This document shows, in pieces, positions 45,025 to 55,900 of a DNA stretch of 64,000 nucleotides. The translations under genes and the position numbers were made by a program. Below the pieces are notes generated by a model. The model was not told where the DNA came from, made no database searches, and worked only from the letters and a program-made list of their open reading frames with translations. Each line of letters starts with the position of its first letter. The stretch's first letter is position 1. This stretch comes from Liriodendron chinense (Eukaryota; Streptophyta; Magnoliopsida; Magnoliales; Magnoliaceae), in contig ML058469.1 in the NCBI GenBank assembly GCA_003013855.2, forward strand, positions 4,030,001 to 4,094,000. Direction: 5' to 3'.

Positions 45025-46512
45025 GTTCTTAAGAAGGCCGATATGATCCGAAAAAATGCCGTGGAAAGTATTCTGGCTGAACGTGACATCCTCATGACAG
45101 TTCGCAATCATTTTGTGGTGAGTAGGTCCCATGATTTATATCAAGTACTTGGGATTGTTTTTCTTTTAACTTGTATTCCATATCAATTATCAACAGGTCC
45201 GGTTTTTCTTCTCTTTTACATGTAGAGAAAACCTTTATCTCGTCATGGAGTACTTGAACGGATGAGATCTTTACTCCTTACCAAGAAATTTAGGTTGCTT
45301 GGATGAACAAATGGCACACATATATATAGCAGAATTTGTAAGCATATGCTATATCCCTCTCTATAATCCATGCATGATGTGCTTATTTATATTGCAATGT
45401 TCACTGCAACATGCAACCGATCAACTTAGCCTAAGTTCTAGTTTTAACTGATTTCAGGTTCTTGCTCTGGAGTATTTGCATTCCTTGAATATTATTCATC
45501 GGGTTCTGAAGCTATGTGGTGATTTAATTGGGAGCTTGACGATATTGAACTAGCCATCCAGCCCTATTCAACAAGTCTTTTTGGCCTTGGGATATCCTCA
45601 TCACTCAAGAAACTGACTAAACTCCTTTTGATTTTGCATTTATATGATATCAGTACCTTTATCAGTGCTTAATGACAGAATAGCCACCTACTAGAATATT
45701 TTAACTGTGTAAAGAAATTTTAGCTGGGAGCTGCCACTTGGAGTGCCCATACTGCTGTTGATTCCTACTGCCTGCCAGTGGTTGGGTCATGGGTTCACTT
45801 TTAAATGGTGGATTGGCAAAAGTTCTATGATTGGGTGTCCATATCAACCTTCCTCTTTTACCTGGGTTTTGAAATGAGCCATGGCTGAGTATCACATGAC
45901 ACCACTCACATGGCAGCATAATCCTACCTAGGGACCATTGCAATGTTTTTTTGAACTCCTGAAACTAGTAACACTAAATCCATTTCCTGATCATCACTTC
46001 ACTCTCCTGTTCTATTTATACTGGTGCAAAGTAGTGTTTTTTTTTTTTTTTCATTTTATCCTAGAAATGAATGTCCTTATTTGTAACTTCTCTCACAAAT
46101 TCTAATACCTTCTGTTACAGTTAACAGATTTTGGTCTTATTGGCAGCACAGATGATCTATCAGGACCAATAGTAAGTAGCACTGCATTCCTTGGAGATGA
46201 ACCAAGTTTATCTGCAGAACAACAAACACAGAAATGTGAACAACGCCAAAAGCATTCAGCAGTTGGTACCCCTGATTATTTGGCACTGGAGATACTTCTA
46301 GGAATGGGTCATGGTATGTAATCTCTGATGGGATTGGAATTTGCAAACTACATACACTGCAACTACAAGTAACAAGACATTCTTCTTTTCTCTGACTGCA
46401 TTAGCTTCTCATTTTGTGATTTATAGGCACAACTGCAGATTGGTGGTCTTTGGGTATTATTCTCTTTGAGCTGCTTGTAGGTATTCCGCCATTCAATGCA
46501 GAACATCAACAG
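45025..46512 (+). pseudogene. Captured AGC protein-kinase fragment (IRE/IREH1-like), five exons
   Basis: Five exons with GT-AG introns encode the middle of an IRE/IREH1-type kinase. 45025-45117: VLKKADMIRKNAVESILAER, the beta-3 lysine to alpha-C region. 45197-45337: FTCRENLYLVMEYLNG, then an in-frame TGA (45263), then DLYSLPRNLGCLDEQMAH. 45458-~45535: VLALEYLHSLNIIHR, where the catalytic HRD aspartate is replaced by valine and the following DLKPDN motif is eroded. 46121-46313: TDFG (Mg-binding DFG kept), STDDLSGP, an AVGTPDYLALE activation segment (APE changed to ALE), and LLGMGH. 46427-46512: ADWWSLGIILFELL and IPPFNAEH. The glycine-loop exons and the C-lobe end are missing. Stop, lost catalytic Asp and truncation make it non-functional. 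Introns show DNA-level capture. Confidence 0.9.
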
Positions 46513-48654
46513 GTACTCCATGTGACTTGTACGTTATATCTTCCATACAGATTTGTGAAACAAGATGGATAGTTCTTATTTACGTGCTGATTATTTGCAA
46601 TTTGAGACTCAATCCTTTCTGCAGATGTTGTTGATGAAATTGGTAACATGATAACAGATCTGCTATTTCGGTTGCAATTTGAGACTCGGATCCTTTTTTT
46701 TTGTTTGTCTTCTTTCATTTCCCCTTCTTATAATCTTCCATGAATAGTAAAGGTCAGTATTTTTAGGACCTCCAGAGGAATGGTTTAGATCATCAAAATA
46801 TTAAACCATGTATGCTTGGCTTGTGCATAGTTGTTTGAGCCAAGAAATGGACCTCAGCCATGGCCCTTCATATATTGTAATGGCAGAACATGATACTGAC
46901 GATGATTTAGGTCTGGAATAATCATTGAATTAAAACATCGAGAAAGGAATTTTTCGAGATTTTGAGCTGATGTTGAGCTATTGAACTTGTAGATCTTAAA
47001 ATCATTATATTATTCTTGATGGCCATTTTTTAACTACTTTCCTGTTTCTTTTAGTTAATTTGGCAATATCAATCTCATGTAAGAGAACTCATCGTGGGTC
47101 ATTAGGAGAATGTTTGCTAGATATATCAAGTGTTGAGAGTGTTTGCTAGATATCAAGTGTTGAGAGGGTTTGCTAGATATCAAGTGTTGAGAAATTAAAC
47201 TTCAAGTTCTCTCCTTTCTTCTTTCTTTTTCCTTTCTTTTTGCTGTTTAAAGCTAAAATTTGTGTTGTTTTCGTGTGTAAATCAGAAATTTTCAGCTGCT
47301 TAAAGGTCAAATCTGTTAAAGAAGTGCCATTTTGGGCGGTAAATCTGAGGTTTTAGCTACTTGAATCTTCAATATGTGTAAAAATGCGATTCTTTCAATG
47401 GTTTACAGCTCGATTCTCCTTGGCAAAGAGACAGTTGGCGGTAAATCCTTTGCAATGCCAGGTTCTTGAGGGTTGGATCTCTGCAAATGAAACGAGGACT
47501 GTTGATTTTCAATGGAGTTGCAGTCATTTAAGGCCTCAGATTACCTCTCTTTCTATCTCTCTGGAAAAAGTAGCAGCTATATAAAGCTCCATATCCTTGA
47601 AAACAATGGTGAAACTGCCATTGCGGAGCGGAAGTAGCTGCTCGAAGCTTTGAACTCTCAACATATTGGCATGTTGGATTATTTTGCATGATCAGGTAAA
47701 GCTACTTATCTGCTTTTTTTTCTTGTCTTTTTTTCAAGGGCAGGTTGGATTGTCATGAGTTCTGTGGAAAATCTCGTGAGTTCACTGAATTGCCATTTTC
47801 AAGGAATGACTAGAAAAGCATTTGAAAATTGCACTGATGAAATAGCAATTTGAAAATTGCACTGAGTTTTGTGTTCTCTATTTTTTCTCCAACCGAGTTT
47901 GTTCCAGGAATTGGGGCAGTCTGAAAACTTTTTATTATTTTGGCTTTTTTTTTTTGCCCCTTTCTTTGAATTACTAAACACCCTTCTCTAAATTACTCTC
48001 TTTTTCCATCTTTCCTGTTCTTTTTAAGCTCGATTTTGTCTTAGTTTCCCATGTCTTTAGGATGTGGAGAATATGTTATCAAACCCCCATCAGTTAAGAT
48101 CCAGTTTGTTCATCGAATGGGCCTCATTTGGAGATGCTGCCTAAAAATCCCATCAATTGGACAATTGTATCCAATTTGATCAATAGCCATGAATGTGGGC
48201 AATTTCTCATTCATTTTCAACAGACCATTTGCATATTCACACTGATTCTGGCCATCAGCTCATGCTATGGCTTGCCGATGAGAATTTCCACCATTTTATA
48301 ATGGTTTTCTTTTCTAACATGGGACTTAGTTAACATGCTGTTATATGGATATAGGAATCTGCAAATTTCTTTATTTTCATTGATTTCTGAGCATGGGTTG
48401 TTGCTGAAATGCTGTTATGTTGATGTAAGTATGTAAATTTTATTACTTTCTATTGATTTTTTAACATGGGTCTTGGTGAAATGGCTGTTGTATGGACGCT
48501 GTTGGGAAAATTTCAAAATCAAATCATGTTTGGGGGTTTATCTATGGAAAATATAAGCTTGCCTTGTTGAAGTTGTTTTGAAAAGATTTTTCTTAAATGT
48601 TTTGAAAAAGCATCTTCCACTGGGATGTTGTAGATGGGATAGTGTCACAGGAAC
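46513..48654 (+). other. No exon recognised; short tandem repeat
   Basis: Intron-like AT-rich DNA. 47105-47196 has three near-identical ~28-bp units (TTTGCTAGATATCAAGTG TTGAG). The expected next kinase exon (after IPPFNAEH) is not found. Confidence 0.5.
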
Positions 48655-49138
48655 TTTCTGTTCTAGGAATATGGGTGGGGCGGACCGTGATATTTGTTAG
48701 AAATCCACCCTGTCCATCTGTTCCGTCAGATCATGTTAGGATGGGCCCAAAAATGAGGCAGATCCAAAACTCAAAAGTGGCCTGCACACTATAGGAAAAA
48801 GTTGGGTAGGGAAATGCCTATCAGTGGAACCTCCTTGGGGTCCACTGTGATGTTGATATGCCATCGATACTGTTCATAAGGTCATTACTACTAGCATGAA
48901 TTGAAAACATAAAAATATTAGCATGATCCAAAACTTCTGTTGCCCCACAAATGTTTCAACAGTGGACGTTCAATCCTCACTGTTTCCTGTCGTGCGGCTC
49001 ACTTTGAGTTTTGGATCTGCTTCACTTTCGGGCCCATGTCCTAACATGATCTGGCAGAATGGGTGGACGGCGTGGATTTCTCAGAAACATCACAGTAGGC
49101 CCCACCCAGCTTCTTGGCACAGGAAGTTCCTACAACAG
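48655..49138. mobile_element. Inverted-repeat element of the GTGGGCCCCAC family
   Basis: The left end AGGAACTTTCTGT matches the reverse complement of the right end AGGAACTTCCTGT. GGGTGGGGC, GAAATCCAC, CCAGATCATG/CAGATCATG and GCAGATCCAAAACTCAAA pair through about 130 bp. The interior shares the CAAAACTTCTGTTGCCCCAC block with 15155-15670. Confidence 0.7.
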
Positions 49139-50646
49139 GCTGGGCGTAGGCAATCCAACTCCCCAAGGATTATATGGTTCAAGTCCTGGACACTACCTGG
49201 TACTCCCATATCCAGTTGGTGTTACATTTTAGCATTTTTTCTGTACAAACGAGCATATCCTTGCAAGGAGCTTTGGAATCCACCACTATTTCCTATGTGT
49301 CCATTTGAGTTTTAGATCTAGTGCAGGCAAAACGGTTGAACAACATGGATATAAAACACATACATGACAGTGAGCTTCACGACACCAACACCACCTGCCA
49401 AGTTGGGTGGCAGTGGGGTCAATCCGCTTCCACCCATTGAACTTGGGATGCAGATTAAGTAGGAAGGACCTTGCCATCCTCAGCTGTGGTGTTGTGTGGT
49501 CAGATTCAATGAACGTACTGTATTAGGTTGTTAAAATTATGTTAAAATCAATTAGTGGATTGGGTTGTTTACCTTGGAATACGTAAAATCAAGTTAAAAT
49601 TACCTTGTAATGCTGCTTTATATTTTTCATTTTCATATACTGCTTTTCCTTTTCTCTACAACCATAATGCTGCTGTTACATTGGGTCAACATTTCCAGAC
49701 ACTCTAGAGTGAGTGCATACCTACAGGACAGTTCTTTTTTTCTTTTTTCTTTTTTAATGTGAGATATATATCATGTTCTTCTGGATGTTCCTTACCAACA
49801 CACCATCTTGAAGAAATGTCATTCCATTAGGATTTTAAGCTTCCATGATGCTTTAGGAGTGAGAAGTAATGGAATGGCTATACTAAACTACAAATAGCCT
49901 CTCTCTTTTTTTCTTCCCTCTTTTTATGAAAAGCTTCATTTCTTTTAATGTGCTTCAATATCTCTATGCTACTCTTAAACAAAATTTCTGTTTCATACAG
50001 GGGATAATTTTCTTTAATTTGAAAGTTGAACCTCTCCGAGTGCCGGCTGAATACATTTGGTCAGTCTAATTGGCCAGAGAAGGGTGGGCTGGATCTGAAT
50101 TTTTTTCTCTCAATAATAGACATTTAATTCGCTCTGAGTAGTGATAGCTAGTGTATTCTTCCACACTCTTTGACTGGATTTAGCTTGATCAAACCAGATG
50201 GCCATCTTCCCACCATGCATTGGAAAGAAATCAGCCATATCACCTCATTAAGTGGACCACACTCGTATTTTGCTATTTAACAATGGCTAGAAATAGTTTT
50301 TTTTTTTTTTTTTTTGGTGTCCCAAATGATGAGTGGATGGCACTGAGTTTTGCATTGTTTAATCAGCCTATTGAAAGGACTGACCGTCACAAGTAGTTAA
50401 CAGGCTGGAAGAAATAAGGGTTAATTATGTTTCTAATGCAAGATTTCGTAACTGTTTTGATAATTGCATTTTTAATCAATGCAGTTCATATGTTTGGTAA
50501 TCAGATCTGTTATACACAGGAAATATTGAACACCTTATGAATAAAGGAGTTTTCTTCTTTCTTACTGTCTTTTTTCTTTCTTTCTTTTTTTATTTCATTC
50601 TTTTATTTCTCTCTTTGCCATATGCAGTTAAAGAGCTGATGTGCAG
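49139..50646 (+). other. No exon recognised
   Basis: Intron-like sequence with T runs (50300-50320, 50570-50600). An acceptor-like TATGCAG at 50622-50628 and TGTGCAG at 50640-50646 lead into the next fragment. Confidence 0.4.
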
Positions 50647-50740
50647 GTTGTGAAGATGGAAACTGATGTGCTCGAATTGTAGAACTTTGAGGTGGGAATC
50701 CCACCATGAAGACTTTTCCCAGTTATAGGAACACCGTTGA
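50647..50740 (+). pseudogene. Captured A-type cyclin fragment
   Basis: After an acceptor-like TGTGCAG, the text reads VVKMETDVLEL, a TAG stop, then NFEVGIP and, after a one-base shift, TMKTF. This follows the cyclin-box pattern of plant A-type cyclins (VxKMExDVLxxLxFExGxPTxKTFLRRF), including the usual exon start at the first valine. A stop and a frameshift break it, and adjoining exons are not found. The motif agreement over about 24 positions is good, but the piece is short. Confidence 0.5.
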
Positions 50741-52882
50741 ATTGCATATTAGATTATCATAATGTTGCGTGTTTTGTCGTTATATCCTAGATTTTGACTG
50801 TGAATAGTGATTTATATCCTAGATTCCTACTCCATCTAGGATCTTTTACGAATTTGGGAGAATGGAAGGAGATGAAGACAAAGCTGGTGTATGTGAAAGA
50901 AAAAGTAGATCTAGAAGGATGTTGTGGATCATGACCTTAAAACAGCAACTCTCTATATGTTTTCCTTCTTCAACTATGTGGTTGTTGTGGATCATGACCT
51001 TAGTGTCCTAGATTACTTATCTAATTACATTTGCTGCTTATATGGGAAGCCAAAATTATATGGAGTTGTGACAGACAGGGAATTAATGTCTTTTTGGCTG
51101 TATATTTCTCTACTGACAATTTACGGTTCCTGGACAAGTCCTTTCAATTTAAGGTAACCATTTCATATTGTTGTGTGTTGTGTACTTAGTATGCTTTGAT
51201 CTACAAGTGGTCTGGGTTTACATTATTGCCTTCTTTAGGTTGCAAAGACTCCACAGGGAAGCACCAAGGAGATTCAAACTTATGCACGTCATAGATATCT
51301 CAATCATTCAGATTCTTATTTAACCCTTTTCGTTCTTTGGTGCCTTTTCTTTTCTTTTCTTTTTTCAAGGGATTTGGATGAGAATTTGCATAAATCAGAG
51401 TCATCAATCCCAGCACCACCAATTTCTTGCATGAATACATGATAAATGGGGATTTACTGAGCTCTATGGTTTGTAGCCCTCGAATTCAGCCACAACCATC
51501 TCCAAGGTAACATGTTCAAATTCCACAAAACATTTCGTTACAGTTTGATCTATTTCCATTGCAATGTTATGCTGCTTTAACTCCACCAGACTTATTTGTT
51601 GAGAGGATTCAAGAAATTTTGTGCTGCAAGCTGCAGCACAACAACAGGCACTGATTAGGCCTGAATTATCCCGGAGGAAGACTTGCTAGAGGAAGACATG
51701 CAGTTAAACAGATTTATTTTTGGGAAAACATGTGAAGGTTGGATCAACCTAATGGATGGATTGGTCAAATTCAGCTTAAAAGTCCAATCTATTAGCCTCT
51801 ACTCTCCACAGACAGGAGCATGTTCCTGCTTCATGTTATATTTGTTGGCATGTCTTATTTATTTGCAATCTGATCTAGGCAGCAGTAAGTGGATTTGTTT
51901 CTGAATAACACCTTGATGTCATGCATGTCATCAAAGGGAACACATGTCAGTGATGGAGCAAACTTGTGAATTCCATGTGGGATGATGATGAAATTGACTC
52001 ATTGAGGCCTTTTGTTGGAATTGTTTGATGCAGTTATGACAACAATGTTGGTTTACTGAGTCGCGTTGAGTTTGAAGATGTGACTATGATCCACCATCAC
52101 AATCAGACAAGTGGATGGATTTCTACCATCAGGTTTTTTTTTTTTTCTCTAATCATATTCGACATACACAGTTGCTTTTTGGAAACAGCATGTTAGAATT
52201 TTTGTTTCTTTCAATTTCTTTCTTTTTTTTTTTTTTTGGATTAGTTTTAAGTCAGAACTAGTGGATATTTTTCGTGTTTCAATCATTATGAAGACGTACT
52301 CATGTTCACTTGTCTTCATACTGTTCTTCACTCTTGAATAGAATGAACGAAGTCTCTCGTTCATTTGGTGTATAAAACTGATGCATATATTATGGAAATG
52401 TCTATGAAAGTGAGGCATTGTAAATTAGGAACCATGACATGCAAGCAGATGGGTTGGTCATGATAGGTGCCAATTTAAAATGTGGAAAAAAAATAAAGAT
52501 AAAAATGTGATATGTGTGTGTGTGCGCGCGCGCGTAGGCGTGCAAACAGAGTGTGGGGGAGTTAGGTGTTGTCCAATTGGTGATGACATCCATCCTGTCC
52601 ATCAGATATGTGACCCCAAAATAGCCCTCAGGCCAAAAATTAGGTGGGCCACAACACGGGGAACAAGGTAGGATAGGATGCCACCATTGGTATGCATGTG
52701 GGGCCCATTGTTGTCTCTATAGAATCTAGGCCATTCAGACCCTTCATCTGGCTTTGATGAAGGATTAGACCAAAATTTTCAGGAGGTTCTACAACTTTGG
52801 TTTGTTTGTATGCAATTTGATTTGTTGTGTATTCTCAGTATTATTTTCAATTGTCTATTTGGTATTTCTTTTGTTTATATAG
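50741..52882 (+). other. Region with exon-like scraps, none identified
   Basis: Coding-like bits flanked by plausible splice sites include 51240-51297 (VAKTPQGSTKEIQTYARHR) and 52034-52132 (YDNNVGLLSRVEFEDVTM then IHHHNQTSGWIST). I cannot name their source. Also a TG/CG run at 52510-52535 and a partial GTGGGCCCCAC-family copy at 52585-52720. Confidence 0.35.
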
Positions 52883-53226
52883 GTCCTTCCACATGTAAGG
52901 AGAGATGGATACAATGCAATTCAGTTGATTGGAATCCTTGAGCATAAAGATTATTCATCTGTTGGTTATAAAGTGAGTTGATTATGCATGCATAGGAAGC
53001 CATACATGTGAGTGTGTGGAGTTTCTCAATTAGTTTTACTTTTAAGTTATGGTAGGTAGCTTGGTTTGCATCTTTCTGCATGGTAACCACTAGAACTCAA
53101 CGTATATATTTTTATGTTTACTTTTGTGCCTTCTGTTAACAGAAATATTTTTTGCCAACAATTATTTTTCTTTATAGCAATGCAGGTGACAAATTTCTTT
53201 GCTGTTAGCAGCCAATTAGCAGCCAG
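52883..53226 (+). pseudogene. Captured starch branching enzyme 3-like fragment, two exons
   Basis: Exon 52883-52972 encodes VLPHVRRDGYNAIQLIGILE then HKDYSSVGYK. Exon 53186-53226 encodes VTNFFAVSSQLAA. Both have clean AG acceptors and GT donors. This is the start of the alpha-amylase-type barrel of glucan branching enzymes (LPxIKxLGYNAVQ, EHxYYxSFGYxVTNFFAxSSR). The wording IQLIG..EHKDY..VGY and NFFAVSS is closest, from memory, to the divergent plant branching enzyme 3 (Arabidopsis At3g20440 type). The catalytic residues lie further downstream and are absent. The second exon diverges after SSQ. No stop occurs in these two exons. Confidence 0.75.
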
Positions 53227-54140
53227 GTAACATTTGGATTCATTTTCCAGAAAAATTGGTTTCCAATATTTTATAGTTTTCTTTATTTTGCAATTAAAAC
53301 TTAGTTTTTACAGTTTAGTAGTTTATTGTTTGTGAGTTCTTAGAAGTTAGCTACTGCACATTTTCAGTTGCAGAACAGGGTAAGCTTTTCAACGGAGGCT
53401 GCTTTGTTGTTCATTACACCTATCATGGTGATGAGAAAGATGAACATCTGTTTTATAAGTGTCATGGTTGATTCAATCAAGGGCCATCTAGCTTTGGTTT
53501 GTATTCTAGATTGACAAAGTTTTCTTTTTTACAATTTTTAGTAATTGTATTGTAAGAATGCCTCCCAAGTTACCTTCTCATGAATTATATTGCAAAAGAG
53601 GATGTGAACAGAAGGCATTAAGATATAATGCGCTCGTGGTTATTTATGTATTGTATCAACTATTCGAAAATGTTGAGATGCAGGAAATAATTCTTTTAAA
53701 GACAGCAACTCGGTTCTTTATCAGAGAAAGACTCCAACTATCCAGAACATATATCATAAGCAATGGGGTTTCTATGCTCGGAAAGTTTTGCAGAGGGCTG
53801 TAGAGAAAATGGTGGGCAGACAGAGGGCCTTACTTCATAAAAAAAGAACTTACATGGATCTCAAGGGTCTTGGCTTCTTTGTGAATTTTTCTTCCTTGTA
53901 ATAAGAACTCTCCATTGTATTTATATTGATTGAACTGGGGATGTATTAGGAACGAGTCTTCTCACATTTATATTGACTGAATTGGAGATGTATTTTGAGT
54001 TTCCCTAAAAAAAAAATCATGACTTTAATGAATGTTGGATTTATTTCTTTTATTTGCCAGTTATAACAATTCTTTGTTTGCATTAACTTAGATGGGTTGA
54101 TTTATCAGGGCATGTACCAGAAACGGTTAGATATGCCGTT
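53227..54140 (+). other. Possible captured 3' exon, unidentified
   Basis: From about 53722 to 53900 a frame reads QNIYHKQWGFYARKVLQRAV then EKMVGRQRALLHKKRTYMDL and FVNFSSL before a TAA stop, followed by AT-rich, 3'-UTR-like text. I do not recognise it, and it may be the tail of another captured gene. Confidence 0.3.
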
Positions 54141-54149
54141 ATTATCAAA

Positions 54150-54432
54150 TTTTTTAAAGACACTAGCTACGGATATAGTCCGCAACCTTGAAAACTAGTC
54201 CGTAGCGTGATGTACTCAAAATGCTACGGATCGGATTTATATAGCGACGGATATTATTCGTAGCCGTACGAATATAGCTACGGATATAATTCGTAACTAT
54301 AGCTTAAAAGGCTATGGCTACGGCACCAATAGCTACGGATTCGATACAGTCCTACTACGGATTATATTCGTAGCTATAGATATCTATAGCTACGGATATA
54401 ATTCGTAGCCTTTGCCCCATTTTTTTGTAGTG
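54150..54432 (-). repeat. CACTA 3' subterminal repeat cluster and terminus
   Basis: About nine CTACGGAT or ATTCGTAGC motifs in both orientations, several as GCTACGGATATAATTCGTA-type palindromes, end in GCAAAGGC.../TTTTTTTGTAGTG. Confidence 0.88.
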
Positions 54433-54480
54433 TAGGTCTCAAGTTCGATTACTAAGGAGACACACTACCATAACTTAAAA
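54433..54480 (+). repeat. SINE-like tRNA head, right half
   Basis: TAGGTCTCAAGTTCGATTAC (B-box region) and TAAGGAGACACAC continue the sequence cut at 39564. Confidence 0.55.
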
Positions 54481-54529
54481 TAAGTATTGCAAGCTATTTA
54501 AAGACTCTCCGAACCTTAAAATACCTTAA

Positions 54530-55070
54530 AATGGTAAACTGTTAACTTATTAAAAATAGTAAACCATAAGATCTAATTCAGACCAACAATCCACTATGAA
54601 AAACTGAGAGATCTCACCGAGTACGAGGACGTTGAAGAGCCGAGACGTCGATTGCACCATGAATTACCTTCACAAGCAAAACATCCTCTTTCAACAAGCT
54701 TCATCTCTCTCTCTCTCTCTCTCTTAAATAGAGAACTGAAAAAATTAGAGCCAAAATAGGAAACTGCGGATTCGCAGTCCGCGCATGGTTGGGCGCCTGG
54801 CCCCATGCCGTCGGGTGCCCACTCAACCAAATAATTGTCCAGAGAGTTTAGAGAAAAAACTGCCGAATTTCGGTCGCCCACCCCAACATGGTCGAGCGCT
54901 CGACCTGGGCACCGGGCGCCCGGTCAATAGACCATCGGGCAACCGACTGTTCCAAAAATAGTCCAGTGACTTTTTGTCCTTCCGAGTGAATTTTGATTGC
55001 CCGACCAAAGCTGGCCAGGCGCCCGACCACACCCGAGCCGCACCACTCTCTCCTCTACACCTGAGGAGGA
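54530..55070 (-). repeat. 3' LTR of the deleted copia element, truncated
   Basis: On the minus strand it starts TGATGGGGTTTTCCTCC and carries GGGCGCC motifs and a GA run (54705-54724 as CT). It loses similarity about 540 bp in, before the expected CAACA end. Confidence 0.8.
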
Positions 55071-55099
55071 AAACCCCATCAAATATCCCCCTTTCCGAC

Positions 55100-55722
55100 T
55101 CAGGAGGAATCCGCCTTCTTCAAGCCAGTCAGGCTTCTACAAATCTCAAACTTACCCTTGAGAAAAGCTTTGGTCATAACGTTTGACCTGTTATCGTTCG
55201 TGTGGACCTTCTCAAGTTGTAACACCTTATGTTCCAAAGTATCCCTGATCCAGTGATACCAAATCTCTATGTGCTTCGACTTGGAATGCTGACTTGGATT
55301 CTTGCTCAAGTTTATCGCACTCTGGCTATCACAATAGACAACGTGCTGCTCCTGCTCCAGGCTAAGTTCTTGTAAGAACATCTTCATACAAAACATCTCC
55401 TTACATGCTTTTGTGACTGCGATGTACTCAGCCTCTGTCGTCGACAATGCTACGACCTTCTGTAGCTTGCTCTGCAAGAGGCCGCTCCGCCTGCAAACGT
55501 GAACATGAACCCCAATGTAAATTTCCTGGAATCCATGTCACGTGTCATATCTGTATCTGTGTAGCCTTCTAACACAAGTTTTTCGTCACCATAGCATAGG
55601 CTCAACCTGGATGAGTCCCTCGAATACCGTAGTATCCACTTCACCCCTGGCCAATGTTCTTTGCCAGGATTGGCAAGATACCGGCTGACAACTCCAACCG
55701 CATATGCTATGTCTGGGTGCAA
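55100..55722 (-). pseudogene. Copia reverse transcriptase/RNase H C-terminal fragment
   Basis: The minus-strand text HPDIAYAVGVVSRYLANPGK, VKWILRYSRDSSRLSLCYGD and SRKFTLGFMFTFAGGA is followed, after a one-base shift at about 55470, by QSKLQKVVALSTTEAEYIAV (RNase H), VVYCDSQSAINLSKN, IWYHWIRDTLEHK and a terminal stop at 55100. Apart from the frameshift this C-terminal part is better preserved than in elements 2 and 3 (YHWIRD is intact). It ends just before the purine tract. Confidence 0.9.
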
Positions 55723-55842
55723 GGATAGATAAACAATAAAAGGACTAGAAACTAAGAGATCTCACTGAATACGAAGACGTTGAAGAGCTGAGACGTCGAT
55801 TGCACCGTGAATCACCTTCACAAGCAAAACCTCCTCTTCCAA

Positions 55843-55900
<58 letters not shown>

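Larger units (their letters stand above)
39565..54432. mobile_element. CACTA (En/Spm-type) transposon of 14.9 kb carrying host gene fragments
   Basis: The left end CACTACCAAAAAAGAGGC and the reverse complement of the right end, CACTACAAAAAAATGGGGC, continue together through AAAGGCTACG. A 3-bp TAG duplication flanks both ends (39562-39564, 54433-54435), as expected for CACTA elements. CTACGGAT/ATTCGTAGC motifs cluster near both ends (39580-39690, 54150-54415), the subterminal repeats bound by TnpA-type proteins in this superfamily. No transposase-like coding is visible in 14.9 kb. Instead there are exon fragments of several unrelated plant genes, all readable on the plus strand, which makes this a candidate non-autonomous Pack-CACTA that depends on a transposase supplied elsewhere. 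Confidence 0.88.

Noticed and set aside
45025..46512. A functional kinase gene at this locus
   Set aside because: In-frame stop, catalytic HRD aspartate lost, glycine loop and C-lobe exons absent, and the whole segment lies between CACTA termini.
48923..49315. 130-codon plus-strand frame
   Set aside because: It overlaps the right arm of a GTGGGCCCCAC inverted-repeat element and has no recognisable domain.
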